From Ceratothoa steindachneri (lineage: Eukaryota > Arthropoda > Malacostraca > Isopoda > Cymothoidae), in assembly GCA_963969495.1 (NCBI GenBank), contig OZ018320.1:76762813-76826812 (forward strand): 64,000 nucleotides of DNA, given 5' to 3'. Made by a program: the position numbers and the translations under genes. This document shows, in pieces, positions 43,456 to 54,335 of this stretch; position 1 is the first letter of the stretch; every line of letters begins with the position of its first letter. The notes beneath the pieces are model-generated. The model ran no database searches. It saw nothing but the letters and a program-made list of their open reading frames with translations, and had not been told where the DNA came from.

Positions 43456-43855
43456 TTATTGTTGTTTTAATAAGAAAATTATATTCCTTGTTCACCATTT
43501 TAAAAGCTTATTCAGGCTATAATATACAGGAATAAAGAATCCAGATATAAATATATATTTTTCCTTCATCCCGCAAGGAAACTGATGATCACTTAAACCC
43601 AGCCTGCAAAACTAGAAAGAGAGTACCATAACTGACTCAAACCCTACAGGTACATAATAATTATCTCTACACTCTTCATGGGCATTTCCCATCATCATAA
43701 GGCGTGCTGTTATGTAGCATTCCTCTCACTCCATAGGAAGAGTGGCAACCTCAGGCACTTAACCTTCCGGAACTGCAATGCTTTGGCATTCATTGGAACT
43801 TATCGCTTTGGGGAGAAACAATAGGAAGTGATTAATTCAAATTTTTAGATACATA
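43456..43855. other. No recognisable feature
   Basis: A/T-rich spacer between LINE copy C and the mariner-type foldback. No coding or repeat signal was seen. Confidence 0.5.
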
Positions 43856-44670
43856 CGAGGGGTGTTCCGAAAGAAATGCCTATTTATTCCGCCAAAAGGG
43901 GTCCGAGGGGATGGCTTATAACATCGTTATGATGACTGAACTTTTGCGCTAGTAATCTTGAAAGTTTCATTTCTCTGTTACAGATATTGACGGTTTGACA
44001 GTCTAAGGTAGCAACCCCTGTCATAGACACGCGTCAGAAGCAGAGATGCGTCATTGAAATCCTCCATGCAGTAGAAATTGAAACAATCGACATTCACCAA
44101 CGCTTGGTGAACGTTTATGGAGCCAAGGTAGTTGATGTCAGCCCAGATAAAAGATGGTTTCATGGATTCAAGAGTGGAGACAGAGATGTGAATGACCTTC
44201 TGCCTCGTATCGGTCCAACAACTCCTGACTGACAGCCACCCGGTGGTCCTATTGCTCCTGCGTGAACATCCGTGAAATTTAACTGGCACACACTTTGCTG
44301 TACCCTAGGGATTTTCCGTAGTGACGGCTGTGCATGTGCGTCCGGAGCGCGGTTTGTCACTCACATCTCTGTCGCCACTCTTGAATCGACGAACCCATCT
44401 TCTAACCTTGCTGAGGTCAACTGCCTCGGCTCTGTGAACGTTCACCAAGTGTTGGTAAATGTCGATTGGTTCAAATTCTTCTGTATGGATGGATTCAATG
44501 AAGCACCTCTGCTTCTGACGTACGTCCATGACAGGGGTTGCTTTGTTAGACTGTCAACTCGTCAATATCTGCAACAGAGAAATGAAAAATTCGGGTCATT
44601 AGCGCAAAGGTTCAGTCATCATAACAATGCTATAATCAATCTCCTCCGACCCCTTGGGGCGGAATAGTCA
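43856..44670. mobile_element. Foldback of a mariner-type element
   Basis: The left end reads TA-CGAGGGGTGTTCCGAAAGAA, a mariner-like terminus. From about 43898 to 44196 (+) the sequence matches the reverse complement of about 44356-44656. Both arms encode the N-terminal helix-turn-helix of a transposase. The right arm (minus, 44529-44305) reads DVRQKQRCFIESIHTEEFEP, VRRWVRRFKSGDRDVSD, KPRSGRTCTA. The left arm carries the diverged equivalent. No catalytic domain is present. About 160 bp separates the arms. Confidence 0.8.
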
Positions 44671-45143
44671 TTAAAAAGCATCGACCGATTTCCAATAGAT
44701 TTTTCATTCAATCCCTAAGCACAAACTTCATTCGGGATTCATTCTTTGTGCACAAAGCAAAACATAGCATCAGCACAACACCATATCAGTCACGAGAAAA
44801 AGTGTTACGAGTTGCCAAGTAGTAAATACAAAATTTATGGATTCTGTTTATGTCTGTCTATTGGTTCACGCGCTTTAAACAGAAAAAACATAACAAACAA
44901 TTATGGATGCTCAAATCTGTACAAATCTGTAATATACCACTATCCAAGAATGTAATTATAATATTCTAGTAGTATGTAGATAGGTCACTGAAGTTTTCAA
45001 AGCAGTGTATTGAGGCAAAAAATAAACCAAATAGGGTTTACTCACCTGGTAGGGCTACCCAATGGCAGTGTATGGTGCTATCGACTAGGCAGCCCAGTAT
45101 ATTAAATTGGACACGCCAGTCAGATTTACTTTGGAATGTACTA
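44671..45143. other. No recognisable feature
   Basis: Unassigned sequence up to the TAAAAAAG target duplication (45144-45151) of the next element. Confidence 0.5.
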
Positions 45144-45526
45144 TAAAAAAGGGTAATTGTGTAGACGATGGCCGGATTCTAGGCCTAGCTTTTTGGGGGC
45201 TATTTTGGGCTACTTTTCGTTGTTACTTTTTTAGAGATGAAATCGAAGAATTTTATGGCGATTTTCATTTTTATACTGGGGGCTGTGCCCCTTAGACCCC
45301 CCCGAAGGATTGAAACTCAGGGTCATCGCAGTGTTATCCCCTCCTCCCGCAGTGTTAGTCGGGCAGGTGTTGAGGTTCTATGGGGGGAGCTGGATAGTGT
45401 GATTAGGTCCTTACGGGTGGGAAACTAGAAGCTGTTAGAGGTAAGGGAATAACAGGAATAGAGGGCAGGTGTAGGAAATGGAAGGGATGCAGAGATAGAG
45501 GAATAGCTAAGGGAGAGGGCATACTG

Positions 45527-46921
45527 ATGCGTTATAGGGGGACTAATGCACAAGTGAATGAGCAGATAACTAGGAATAGAAAAGCACGATGCAATGAAGA
45601 TGGGAATAATAAAAAAACCTTAAAAATATACTACACAAATGGTCGGAGTATAAGGAATAAGATAGATCTCTTAAGAGCGTTAGCGAGTGAAGAGAATTTT
45701 GATATAATTGCGATAACAGAGTCATGGCTTGATTTGGCAGGAAATCACTTTAAACCTGAGGTTGAGATTGAGGGCTTTAACATGTTCCATACAGATAGGA
45801 ATAGGAAGAGAGGAGGAGGGGTTATTATTTATATTAAAGATAATCTCCAGTGTTGTGTAAACAGTACAATTAAATTAGATGATAACACAGAGTCATTATG
45901 GCTAAATGTAAAGGAAGGTAAAAACAAGCTTGTCATAGGATTATTATACAGACCACCAAATCTTAGTAAGGAAGCTTCAAATCTTCTGTGGCAGGAGATT
46001 GAACGGGCATGTAGAAGTAAGCATGTGTGTATAATGGGCGATTTTAATTACAGAAATATAGACTGGGAAGCTCTTGTGGGTGATCAGGAGGCTGAGGAAT
46101 TTTTGAATGTTGTCCAAGATAATTTTCTGAGGCAGATTATTAATGAACCCACTAGAGGTAATAATATACTGGATTTAGTTCTGACAAATAGGGAAGAAGT
46201 TATTAAGGATACTGAGATTGGAGGAAATTTGGGTAATAGTGACCATTGTGAAATTAGATTCAAGATGAAATGGAATGGTATTGATAGTAGCATGAACAAT
46301 GTTAAAATTCCTGACTTTAAAAGAGCAAATTATAATGGGCTAAGGACTTACCTGGAGGCAGTTGTACAGAAACCAGGCAATGAAATCAATTCAGGAATAG
46401 ATTCAATGATATCAGTTAGTAGAGACAATAATCACCAGGAGGAAGAGATTACAATTGAAGAGGAGTATGAAAGAATAATTGAGCAATTAATTACAGGTCA
46501 GATGATTAACATTCCTTATAAGGAGATTAGGACTAAAAATAATGACCCAAAATGGATGACAGATAAAATTAAGCATTATATTGGCATTAAAAAGGGCATT
46601 TATAGGAAAATAAAAAATGGAGAGGATCACTTAAGGCAGAGATATAATGAACTAGCAAGAGATGTTAAAAAGTTAGTTAGAGTAGCAAGGAGAAATTATG
46701 AAATTAAAGTGGCAAATAGGGCAAAGGAAGATCCTAAAAGTTTTTATCAATTATACAAAACTAAGGTTAGAGATAAAATAGGCCCACTTATAGATTCCAA
46801 TGGAGAATTAGTGAGTGATAGGGACTCAATGGCTGGAATGCTAAATGACTTTGTTTCTCTCAGTATTTACACAGGAGGATACTCTAAATATACCCGAGGT
46901 GTCAATGATCTTTCAGGGTAA
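45527..46921 (+). CDS. CR1 copy E ORF2, endonuclease part
   Basis: This 464-residue frame holds an AP-endonuclease domain: LKIYYTNGRSIRNKIDLL, FDIIAITESWLD, GGGVIIYIKDNL, IGLLYRPPN, CIMGDFNYRNIDWE, TRGNNILDLVLTNR and LGNSDHCEIRF. A Lys/Arg-rich linker follows (KWMTDKIKHYIGIKKGIYR, SFYQLYKTK). The frame breaks at about 46853, where an extra G lies in the T run compared with copy F. The RT continues in the next frame, so this is the N-terminal half of one ORF2, which nicks the target to prime reverse transcription. Confidence 0.9.
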   Translation: MRYRGTNAQVNEQITRNRKARCNEDGNNKKTLKIYYTNGRSIRNKIDLLRALASEENFDIIAITESWLDLAGNHFKPEVEIEGFNMFHTDRNRKRGGGVIIYIKDNLQCCVNSTIKLDDNTESLWLNVKEGKNKLVIGLLYRPPNLSKEASNLLWQEIERACRSKHVCIMGDFNYRNIDWEALVGDQEAEEFLNVVQDNFLRQIINEPTRGNNILDLVLTNREEVIKDTEIGGNLGNSDHCEIRFKMKWNGIDSSMNNVKIPDFKRANYNGLRTYLEAVVQKPGNEINSGIDSMISVSRDNNHQEEEITIEEEYERIIEQLITGQMINIPYKEIRTKNNDPKWMTDKIKHYIGIKKGIYRKIKNGEDHLRQRYNELARDVKKLVRVARRNYEIKVANRAKEDPKSFYQLYKTKVRDKIGPLIDSNGELVSDRDSMAGMLNDFVSLSIYTGGYSKYTRGVNDLSG

Positions 46922-48461
46922 TGATGAAGAGAAATTAAAGGATATCTTGATCACAAAGGAGATAGTGACAAAGGAAATTGATAAAATCAAAAGTAGTAAA
47001 GCACCCGGTCCTGATGAGGTCTTTCCTAGAATTTTGAAAGAATGTAAGGATGTGTTAAGTGAGCCCCTAGCATGCATCTTTAGAAAATCATTGGAGAGTG
47101 GCATTGTGCCAGTGGCATGGAAGAAAGCCAATGTGATACCTATATTTAAGAAAGGGGATAAAACAAATATGTCTAATTACAGACCAGTAAGTTTGACATC
47201 AGTGGTAGGGAAAATGATGGAATCTATTATAGCAAGGAATATTAGGGATCACTTGGATAAGCATAAGTTGATAAAAGAATCACAGCATGGCTTTAGTAAG
47301 GGTAAATCCTGCCTGACTAATTTGCTGTCTTTTTATAGTAAGGTGTATGAAGCAGCAGATAATGATGAAAACTATGATATTTTATACTTGGACTTTAGTA
47401 AGGCTTTTGATCGAGTGCCACACTTACGGCTTCTGAGCAAAGTTAAAGCACACGGGATCGATGGCAGTATATTTAGGTGGATTCAGTCATGGCTTGGTGA
47501 CAGACAGCAAAGAGTTAGTATAGATGGAGTTAAATCTGAGTGGGGGTGTGTTAGCAGTGGAGTTCCGCAAGGATCTGTTTTGGGTCCCTTGCTATTCTTA
47601 ATTTATATTAATGATCTTGACATAGGTATAAGTAGTGACCTGAGTAAATTTGCTGATGATACTAAGCTAGGTAGGGCCATTAGGGCTGATTCTGATGCTG
47701 TTGTAATGCAGGAGGAATTGACCATTCTGTCCAATTGGGCTGAGAAATGGCAAATGAAGTTTAACATAGACAAATGTAGTGTACTTAGTATAGGTAGAAA
47801 TAATCCACTGAATAGTTATAAATTAAATGGGAGAAATTTAGGGAGGACCGATTGTGAGAGGGACTTAGGTATTTTGGTAAGTTCAGACCTTCGTCCTAGA
47901 AAGCAATGCCTAAATGCTAAGAATAAAGCTAATAGGATATTGGGATTCATTAGGAGGAGTGTAAGCAATAAGAGTGCTGAAGTCATTCTAAAACTGTATC
48001 TGGCGCTAGTTAGGCCTCATCTAGACTATGCAGTACAATTTTGGTCACCATATTATAGGAAGGATATTGATTTGCTTGAGTCTGTGCAGAGAAGGATGAC
48101 AAAGATGATTGGTGGGCTAAGGAACTTACCTTATGGTGAAAGGCTCAGAAAACTAAATCTACATACATTGGAAAGGAGAAGAGTCAGAGGGGAATTGATT
48201 GAAGTCTTCAAATGGGTAAAAGGATATAATAAAGGGGATCTGGGTAAGGTTCTTATACTTAGTGAACATGACAGGACACGTAGCAATGGGTTTAAGCTTG
48301 ATAAGTATAGGTTTAGGAAGGAGATTGGGAGGAATTGGTTTACAAATCGTGTGGTAGATGAATGGAATAGGCTCACTAGACATGTGATAGAAGCCTCCTC
48401 TCTGGGTAGTTTTAAGAATAGATTAGATAAATATATGAATGAAGCTGCTAGATGGGACTGA
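46845..48461 (+). CDS. CR1 copy E ORF2, reverse transcriptase part
   Basis: This 538-residue frame overlaps the endonuclease frame by 77 bp. It has SSKAPGPDEVFPRIL, VAWKKANVIPIFKKGDK, NYRPVSLTSVVGKMMESII, SQHGFSKGKSCLTNLL, ILYLDFSKAFDRVPH, SGVPQGSVLGPLLFLIYIND and KFADDTKLG (FADD at 47649-47660, intact). The CR1-type C-terminus includes RTRSNGFKLDKYRF and FTNRVVDEWNRLTRHVIEA. The start ATG is internal: without the frameshift it would be one protein with the endonuclease. Confidence 0.92.
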   Translation: MTLFLSVFTQEDTLNIPEVSMIFQGNDEEKLKDILITKEIVTKEIDKIKSSKAPGPDEVFPRILKECKDVLSEPLACIFRKSLESGIVPVAWKKANVIPIFKKGDKTNMSNYRPVSLTSVVGKMMESIIARNIRDHLDKHKLIKESQHGFSKGKSCLTNLLSFYSKVYEAADNDENYDILYLDFSKAFDRVPHLRLLSKVKAHGIDGSIFRWIQSWLGDRQQRVSIDGVKSEWGCVSSGVPQGSVLGPLLFLIYINDLDIGISSDLSKFADDTKLGRAIRADSDAVVMQEELTILSNWAEKWQMKFNIDKCSVLSIGRNNPLNSYKLNGRNLGRTDCERDLGILVSSDLRPRKQCLNAKNKANRILGFIRRSVSNKSAEVILKLYLALVRPHLDYAVQFWSPYYRKDIDLLESVQRRMTKMIGGLRNLPYGERLRKLNLHTLERRRVRGELIEVFKWVKGYNKGDLGKVLILSEHDRTRSNGFKLDKYRFRKEIGRNWFTNRVVDEWNRLTRHVIEASSLGSFKNRLDKYMNEAARWD

Positions 48462-48927
48462 CTTTTTTTATGTACATATGTATATATTTTTCTAAGGAGT
48501 GGGGAGATTATTTTGCGGTTGCATGAATGGACATAATCCTCTGGATGCATTTTATGTATATTGTAGATTAGATCTGACGAACTCCTGTAAAGGGTGACAA
48601 TGTTGATGACTTTTCTCTGGTAAGAAATCTTTTGTGTGTTGACTGGAACAGGAGCTGCCAAGTGTAGGCCATGAATGGTCTTTTGCAGTCTCCTTCTTTT
48701 CTTATGTTCTTATGTTCTTATGTTCTTAACGTGCCGACGCTCAAAATAATCGCATCCGGCCATCGTCTACACAATTACCTAAAAAAGTACCTTATTGACT
48801 GGTATATTGTGTCCAGCAATGAGTTGAGTTATAGTTTCCATGTGATCACTAGTGCTTTTGACAATGTTGATCATTCATTAGTATATAAATTATACTAATG
48901 GCGGGGGGGGGGGTGAGAGAAAGTGTT

Positions 48928-49050
48928 TTACGGGTTGAAGAGTGTGTTGTGTAGATGTTGTGAGAGCTTGGCTTTGAACATATTGAGATAGTTTGAGGTG
49001 ACAACATCAATGGGGAGGTCATTCCATTTTTTTATGACCCTGTATAAGAA
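48928..49050 (-). pseudogene. LINE ORF2 C-terminal fragment
   Basis: The minus strand reads FFLYRVIKKWNDLPIDVVTS then FKAKLSQHLHNTLFNP and a stop. This is the usual ending of CR1/L2-type ORF2 proteins (R-x-x-x-x-W-N-x-L-P-x-x-V-V). It differs from copies E and F, so it is the end of another LINE family, truncated at its 5' side. Confidence 0.65.
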
Positions 49051-49059
49051 AAAGGTAAG

Positions 49060-49250
49060 GTAAATATGTAGATTAGCGACTCAAACGATGGGACGTACTA
49101 TTTCGTCTGTGTTCTAAAATGATTCACGTTTTTGGAGTGCATTTAAGGAGACGGCTTGTGTGGGAGGTAAACACAATGGGGGGCCACACTACGATGATCC
49201 TGAGTTTCATTAAATTGGGGGGGTCTGGGGGGCACAACCCCCAGTATATA
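49060..49250 (-). repeat. Merlin-like MITE fragment
   Basis: The minus strand carries ACTGGGGGTTGTGCCCCCCA, then GAAACTCAGGATCATCGTAG, matching the MITE at 45152. No terminal inverted repeat is visible, so it is a fragment. Confidence 0.6.
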
Positions 49251-49310
49251 ATCCTAATTGTTCATAGACTAATGTGCTAATGTTTACAGAGGTGAATGAT
49301 TTAACCAAAT

Positions 49311-51650
49311 CATGTTGTCCAAGATAATTTTCTGAGGCAGATTATTAACGAACCCACTAGAGGTAATAATATACTGGATTTAGTTCTGACAAATAGGGAA
49401 GAAGTTATTAAGGATATTGAGATTGGAGGAAATTTGGGTAATAGTGACCATTGTGAAATTAGATTCAAGATGAAATGGAATGGTATTGATAGTAGCATGA
49501 ACAATGTTAAAATTCCTGACTTTAGAAGAGCAAATTATAATGGGCTAAGGACTTACCTGGAGGCAGTTGTACAGAAACCAGGCAATGAAATCAAATCAGG
49601 AATAGATTTAATGATATCAGTTAGTGGAGACAATAATCACCAGGAGGAAGAGATTACAATTGAAGAGGAGTATGAAAGAATAATTGAGCAATTAATTACA
49701 GGTCCGATGATTAACATTCCATATAAGGAGATTAGGACTAAAAATAATGACCCAAAATGGATGACAGATAAAATTAAGCATTATATTGGCATTAAAAAGG
49801 GCATTTATAGGAAAATAAAAAATGGAGAGGATCACTTAAGGCAGAGATATAATGAACTAGCAAGAGATGTTAAAAAGTTAATTAGAGTAGCAAGGAGAAA
49901 TTATGAAATTAAAGTGGCAAATAGGGCAAAGGAAGATCCTAAAAGTTTTTATCAATTATACAAAACTAAGGTTAGAGATAAAATAGGCCCACTTATAGAT
50001 TCCAATAGAGAATTAGTGAGTGATAGGGACTCAATGGCTGGAATGCTAAATGACTTTTTTCTCTCAGTATTTACACAGCAGGATACTCTAAATATACCCG
50101 AGGTGTCAATGATCTTTCGGGGTGATGATGAAGAGAAATTAAAGGATATCTTGATCATAAAGGAAATTGATAAAATCAAAAGTAGTAAAGCACCTGGTCC
50201 TGATGAGGTCTTTCCTAGAATTTTGAAAGAATGTAAGGATGTGTTAAGTGAGTCCCTAGCATGCATCTTTAGAAAATCATTGGAGAGTGGCATTGTGCCA
50301 GTGGCATGGAAGAAAGCCAATGTGATACCTATATTTAAGAAAGGGGATAAAACAAATATGTCTAATTACAGACCAGTAAGTTTGACATCAGTGGTAGGGA
50401 AAATGATGGAATCTATTATAGCAAGGAATATTAGAGATCACTTGGATAAGCATAAGTTGATAAAAGAATCACAGCATGGCTTTAGTAAGGGTAAATCCTG
50501 TCTGACTAATTTGCTGTCTTTTTATAGTAAGGTGTATGAAGCAGCAGATAATGATGAAAACTATGATATTTTATACTTGGACTTTAGTAAGGCTTTTGAT
50601 CGAGTGCCACACTTACGGCTTCTGAGCAAAGTTAAAGCACACAGGATTGATGGCAGTATATTTAGGTGGATTCAGTCATGGCTTGGTGACAGACAGCAAA
50701 GAGTTAGTATAGATGGAGTTAAATCTGAGTGGGGGTGTATTAGCAGTGGAGTTCCGCAAGGATCTGTTTTGGGTCCCTTGCTATTCTTAATTTATATTAA
50801 TGATCTTAACATAGGTATAAGTAGTGATCTGAGTAAATTTGCTGATGATACTAAGCTAGGTAGGGCCATTAGGGCTGATTCTGATGCTGTTGTAATGCAG
50901 GAGGAATTGACCATTCTGTCCAATTAGGCCGAGAAATGGCAAATGAAGTTTAACATAGACAAATGTAGTGTACTTAGTATAGGTAGAAATAATCCATTGA
51001 ATAGTTATAAATTAAATGGGAGAATTTTGGGGAGGACCGATTATGAGAGGGACTTGGGTATTTTGGTAAGTTCAGACCTTTGTCCTAGAAAGCAATGCCT
51101 AAATGCTAAGAATAAAGCTAATAGGATATTGGGATTCATTAGGAGGAGTGTAAGCAATAAGAGTGCTGAAGTCATTCTAAAACTGTATCTGGCGCTAGTT
51201 AGGCCTCATCTAGACTATGCAGTACAATTTTGGTCACCATATTATAGGAAGGATATTGATTTGCTTGAGTCTGTGCAGAGAAGGATGACAAAGATGATTG
51301 GTGGGCTAAGGAACTTACCTTATGGTGAAAGGCTCAGAAAACTAAATCTACATACATTGGAAAGGAGAAGAGTCAGAGGGGAATTGATTGAAGTCTTCAA
51401 ATGGGTAAAAGGATATAATAAAGGGGATCTGGGTAATGTTCTTATACTTAGTGAACATGACAGGACACGTAGCAATGGGTTTAAGCTTGATAAGTATAGG
51501 TTTAGGAAGGAGATTGGGAAGAATTGGTTTACAAATCGTGTGGTAGATGAATGGAATAGGCTCACTAGATATGTGATAGAAGCCTCCTCTCTGGGTAGTT
51601 TTAAGAATAGATTAGATAAATATATGGATGAAGCTGCTAGATGGGACTGA
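49311..51650 (+). pseudogene. CR1 copy F ORF2 (truncated, one nonsense codon)
   Basis: The frame runs from the end of the endonuclease (NILDLVLTNREEV, NSDHCEIRF) through linker and RT, without the frameshift seen in copy E (GMLNDFFLSVFTQ is continuous). It lacks 15 bp at about 50157, so KEI is followed directly by DKIKSSKAPGPDE. FADD is at 50838-50849. A TAG at 50925-50927 (TILSN-stop-AEKW; copy E has TGG, Trp) cuts off the last 235 residues, which stay open to 51650. It cannot move by itself. Confidence 0.92.
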
Positions 51651-51900
51651 CTTTTTTTATGTACATATGTATATATTTTTCTAAGGAGTGGGGAGATTAT
51701 ATTTTGCGGTTGCATGAATGGACATAATCCTCTGGATGCATTTTATGTATATTGTAGATTAGATCTGACGAACTCCTGTAAAGGGTGACAATGTTGATGA
51801 CTTTTCTCTGGTAAGAAATCTTTATGTATTGACTGGAACAGGAGCTGCCAAGTGTAGGCCATGAATGGTCTTTTGCAGTCTCCTTCTTTTCTTATGTTCT
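49311..51900 (+). mobile_element. CR1-like LINE, copy F (5'-truncated)
   Basis: Similarity to copy E begins abruptly at 49311 (equal to 46107 in E), inside the endonuclease, and continues to the 3' end with one CTTATGTT octamer. The two copies differ by few substitutions and a 15-bp indel. The 3' tail abuts the piggyBac left end. Confidence 0.92.
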
Positions 51901-52433
51901 TTAACCCCTTCCCCAATAATTTTTTTGTTAAAAACGTTTCTGTTTCAGACTAATTTTTTATTTTGTTTCTATATAGTATTTTTGATGCTGGTTATGAAAA
52001 GAGTTTTTAATTATTTTTACTTCCCATTTTTGTGGTTAACTTTTTATTTTGAAAATACCTTTGTCGGCAAAAACAAGTCAACTCGTCTTCCTATAAACCA
52101 TATTTTTTTACCTTATTTTCTTAATTTTTCTCAAAATTTTATTACCAAATGTAAAGAGAAATGAAAAACTATTTTATTTTTAATTTTAATTACAATTGTT
52201 ACCAAATATCTAGCAGTAATTATAATATGCATAAAAAATGAAATTCCTTTTTCCGGCATTTTATTATGAACAAAATCAATTGAAAACTGTAAGTTGTTAG
52301 CAAAAAAATAAAACAAATGAATTTTATTTCCACATATAAAAGAATAGTATTTCCTCAGAAAGTTTCTAGATGAAATTATTTAGAATGGTACTTTTCAAAG
52401 CATGGCACAACACATAGAGCTACTTGGCAAACT

Positions 52434-54035
52434 TTACGCTACTTGGCAAACTTTACACATGTAGCGTGACTCTTTCCTGACTGGTTTTCCTCTATGGTCA
52501 CGCTTCAGACTGCATACAACACATTTTCTTGTTGGATTTTTCTTTTTTTGTGTTGGTGGAACTTCCATTGGAAAATGTCCTCCTGGCGTATGCCGCAAAC
52601 TTCCTGGTGATGTTGAGGGTATACCTGGTGATCTTCTTGGTGGTAAAGCAGGTCCATACTTGCCAAATATGTATCGTATAATTTCCAAACGAAACTTCAG
52701 GTGTGTTAGGCTTTTTTTTCCGAACTGAGTGAATGCTTCTTGATGCAGGATGAAAGCATTCCATACTCCAATATCCATCAAATGGAAGAAAACTGTCTTG
52801 TAATATTTCTTACCCCGTTTCCTTGGAATGGGATAATCTACCAGTTGCTGGTCCACCTTGTCAACTCCTCCCATTGTATGATTGTATTCACATACAACTT
52901 TGGGTTTCTTCACAGGCCCTTGTCTTGTCTCAATGTCATGCATGGCTGGGTTGTGAATGGTTGATAGCATTGCAACATCCTTTTTGTCTTTCTTGCTGCA
53001 ACTTCTCCTTTCTTCAGTTTTTTTCTTTTCAGTTCTTCTGGCACTTCTTTTCAATTCATACGTAGAGTTCCATAAGTATCAGTCTGGTTCATAACTAGAG
53101 CATCAGCTAATTGTGGACTAGTGTAATAGTTATCCACAGTAACACAATAACCTTTCCCAAATAAGGGCTTCATCAAAGATAAAGCAACACACAAACTCAC
53201 AGGATATGCATCATACTCTGGATCAAACTGTGTTCCTTTGCCAACATAAATGGTTATTTTGTACACATATCCAGTCTTTGACTCACACAACATGAAATAT
53301 TTCACTCCAAACCTCCTCCTTTTCAGTGCAATGTACTGTACCCATCCTAACCTTCCTTTGAACAACATAAGGCTCTCATCTATACATACATCTTGCCTAG
53401 GGGTGTAACACTTCCCAAAGTTCTCACACAATGTCATGAATACATCATAAATCTTATACAATTTTTGGTTGGGGTGAGTTTGTGCATCATGATTTTCATT
53501 ATCTACAAAATGAAGATATTGCTTTATCTTACTGTACCGTTTCATAGTCATTAGCTGCCGAAAAATTGGTCTTTCAAGCAGTTCATCATGTGACCAGTTC
53601 ATTTCTTCTTCTGGCATTTTCACAATACCCCCAAGCATTTTCATGGCAAAAAATACAAAAAGTTCAGCCTCTGTTACAGGGCGCCACAAAGAATCATCTT
53701 GCCCAGTTTGTTCAGCAAAACGATTAGTCTCTACCAGTACAGAGTCAATAATCCTTTTATCAATAAAAAGACTGAAGAATTCAAATGGACTCAGTTCTGC
53801 TGGGTTTTCATCAATCTTTATTCCAGGATTTTTCTGTGAAAGGAAAACGTGGTGGTGGTGTATTCATACGCTCCTCTGACAACTTGAGGCTTCTCCAAGC
53901 TCTCCCCTCACCTCCCTCCTCCTCCTCCTCACTTGTCGAGAAATAGTCATTGTCTGATGAACTGCCAGAGTTATCAGAAGTATTCAAGCTTCTGAGGGAA
54001 GGTTCATATTCACTATCTTCCGTTGAACTAGACAT
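52434..54035 (-). pseudogene. piggyBac transposase (broken)
   Basis: The start is MSSSTEDSEYEPSLRSLNTS, with an acidic N-terminus. A frameshift near 53835 leads to PAELSPFEFFSLFIDKRII. The catalytic core reads DVCIDESLMLFKGR (first Asp), YCVTVDNYYTSPQLADAL (second) and YNHTMGGVDKVDQ (third Asp region). A TGA at 53051 (LRMN-stop-KEVPEELK) and a frame change near 52990 interrupt it. The C-terminal cysteine-rich domain CVVCSLKRDHRGKPVRKESR, YMCKVCQVA is cut by a 19-bp tandem duplication (52419-52456) that creates the stop; LCVVPCFEKYH lies beyond. Confidence 0.92.
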
Positions 54036-54335
54036 TTGGGGTGTAACACTTGAAAATGCTACAAAAAAATGAATGCAAATGTGGATGCAAACAACACCCA
54101 TCCGACGACAATGGCTGTCGGAGCAAGTCTAGTAACAATGTCCTTGAAATCCCACAGCTCTACCCTATCGCCTCTGCCAGGCGTACGATTTGACGAGAAT
54201 ACTCGTTTCACACGTAGAATGGCTTACAAAGGCTTAAAATCGCTGAGTATATACATATGTAGCTGGTTTTTGAAGGTAAAGTTTTAGACGAGTATACTCG
54301 TCGATGACTGAAAAAAGATCATTTTGTGAAAACGT

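Larger units (their letters stand above)
45345..48728 (+). mobile_element. CR1-like LINE, copy E
   Basis: It encodes an endonuclease and RT of CR1 type and ends in three CTTATGTT octamers (48701-48724). Short octamer 3' repeats are typical of CR1. It is nearly identical to copy F where both exist. Its 5' boundary lies where similarity to the host MITE stops (about 45345). No ORF1 is present, so the 5' end is probably truncated. Confidence 0.9.
45152..48779. mobile_element. Merlin-like MITE carrying CR1 copy E
   Basis: The left end GGTAATTGTGTAGACGATGG and the right end (complement, ending at 48779) are 26-bp inverted repeats flanked by a perfect 8-bp duplication TAAAAAAG (45144-45151, 48780-48787). 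Removing the CR1 insert leaves about 330 bp, which includes GGGGGCTGTGCCCC and GAAACTCAGGGTCATCGCAG. The same sequence recurs at 49060-49250 (-) and 63456-63680 (+). The 8-bp duplication, GG start and a nearby ISXO2-like zinc ribbon suggest Merlin, but the superfamily is an inference. Confidence 0.75.

Noticed and set aside
45240..45310. Helitron end suggested by the GGGGGCTGTGCCCC motif
   Set aside because: The element has inverted repeats and an 8-bp duplication, which Helitrons lack.
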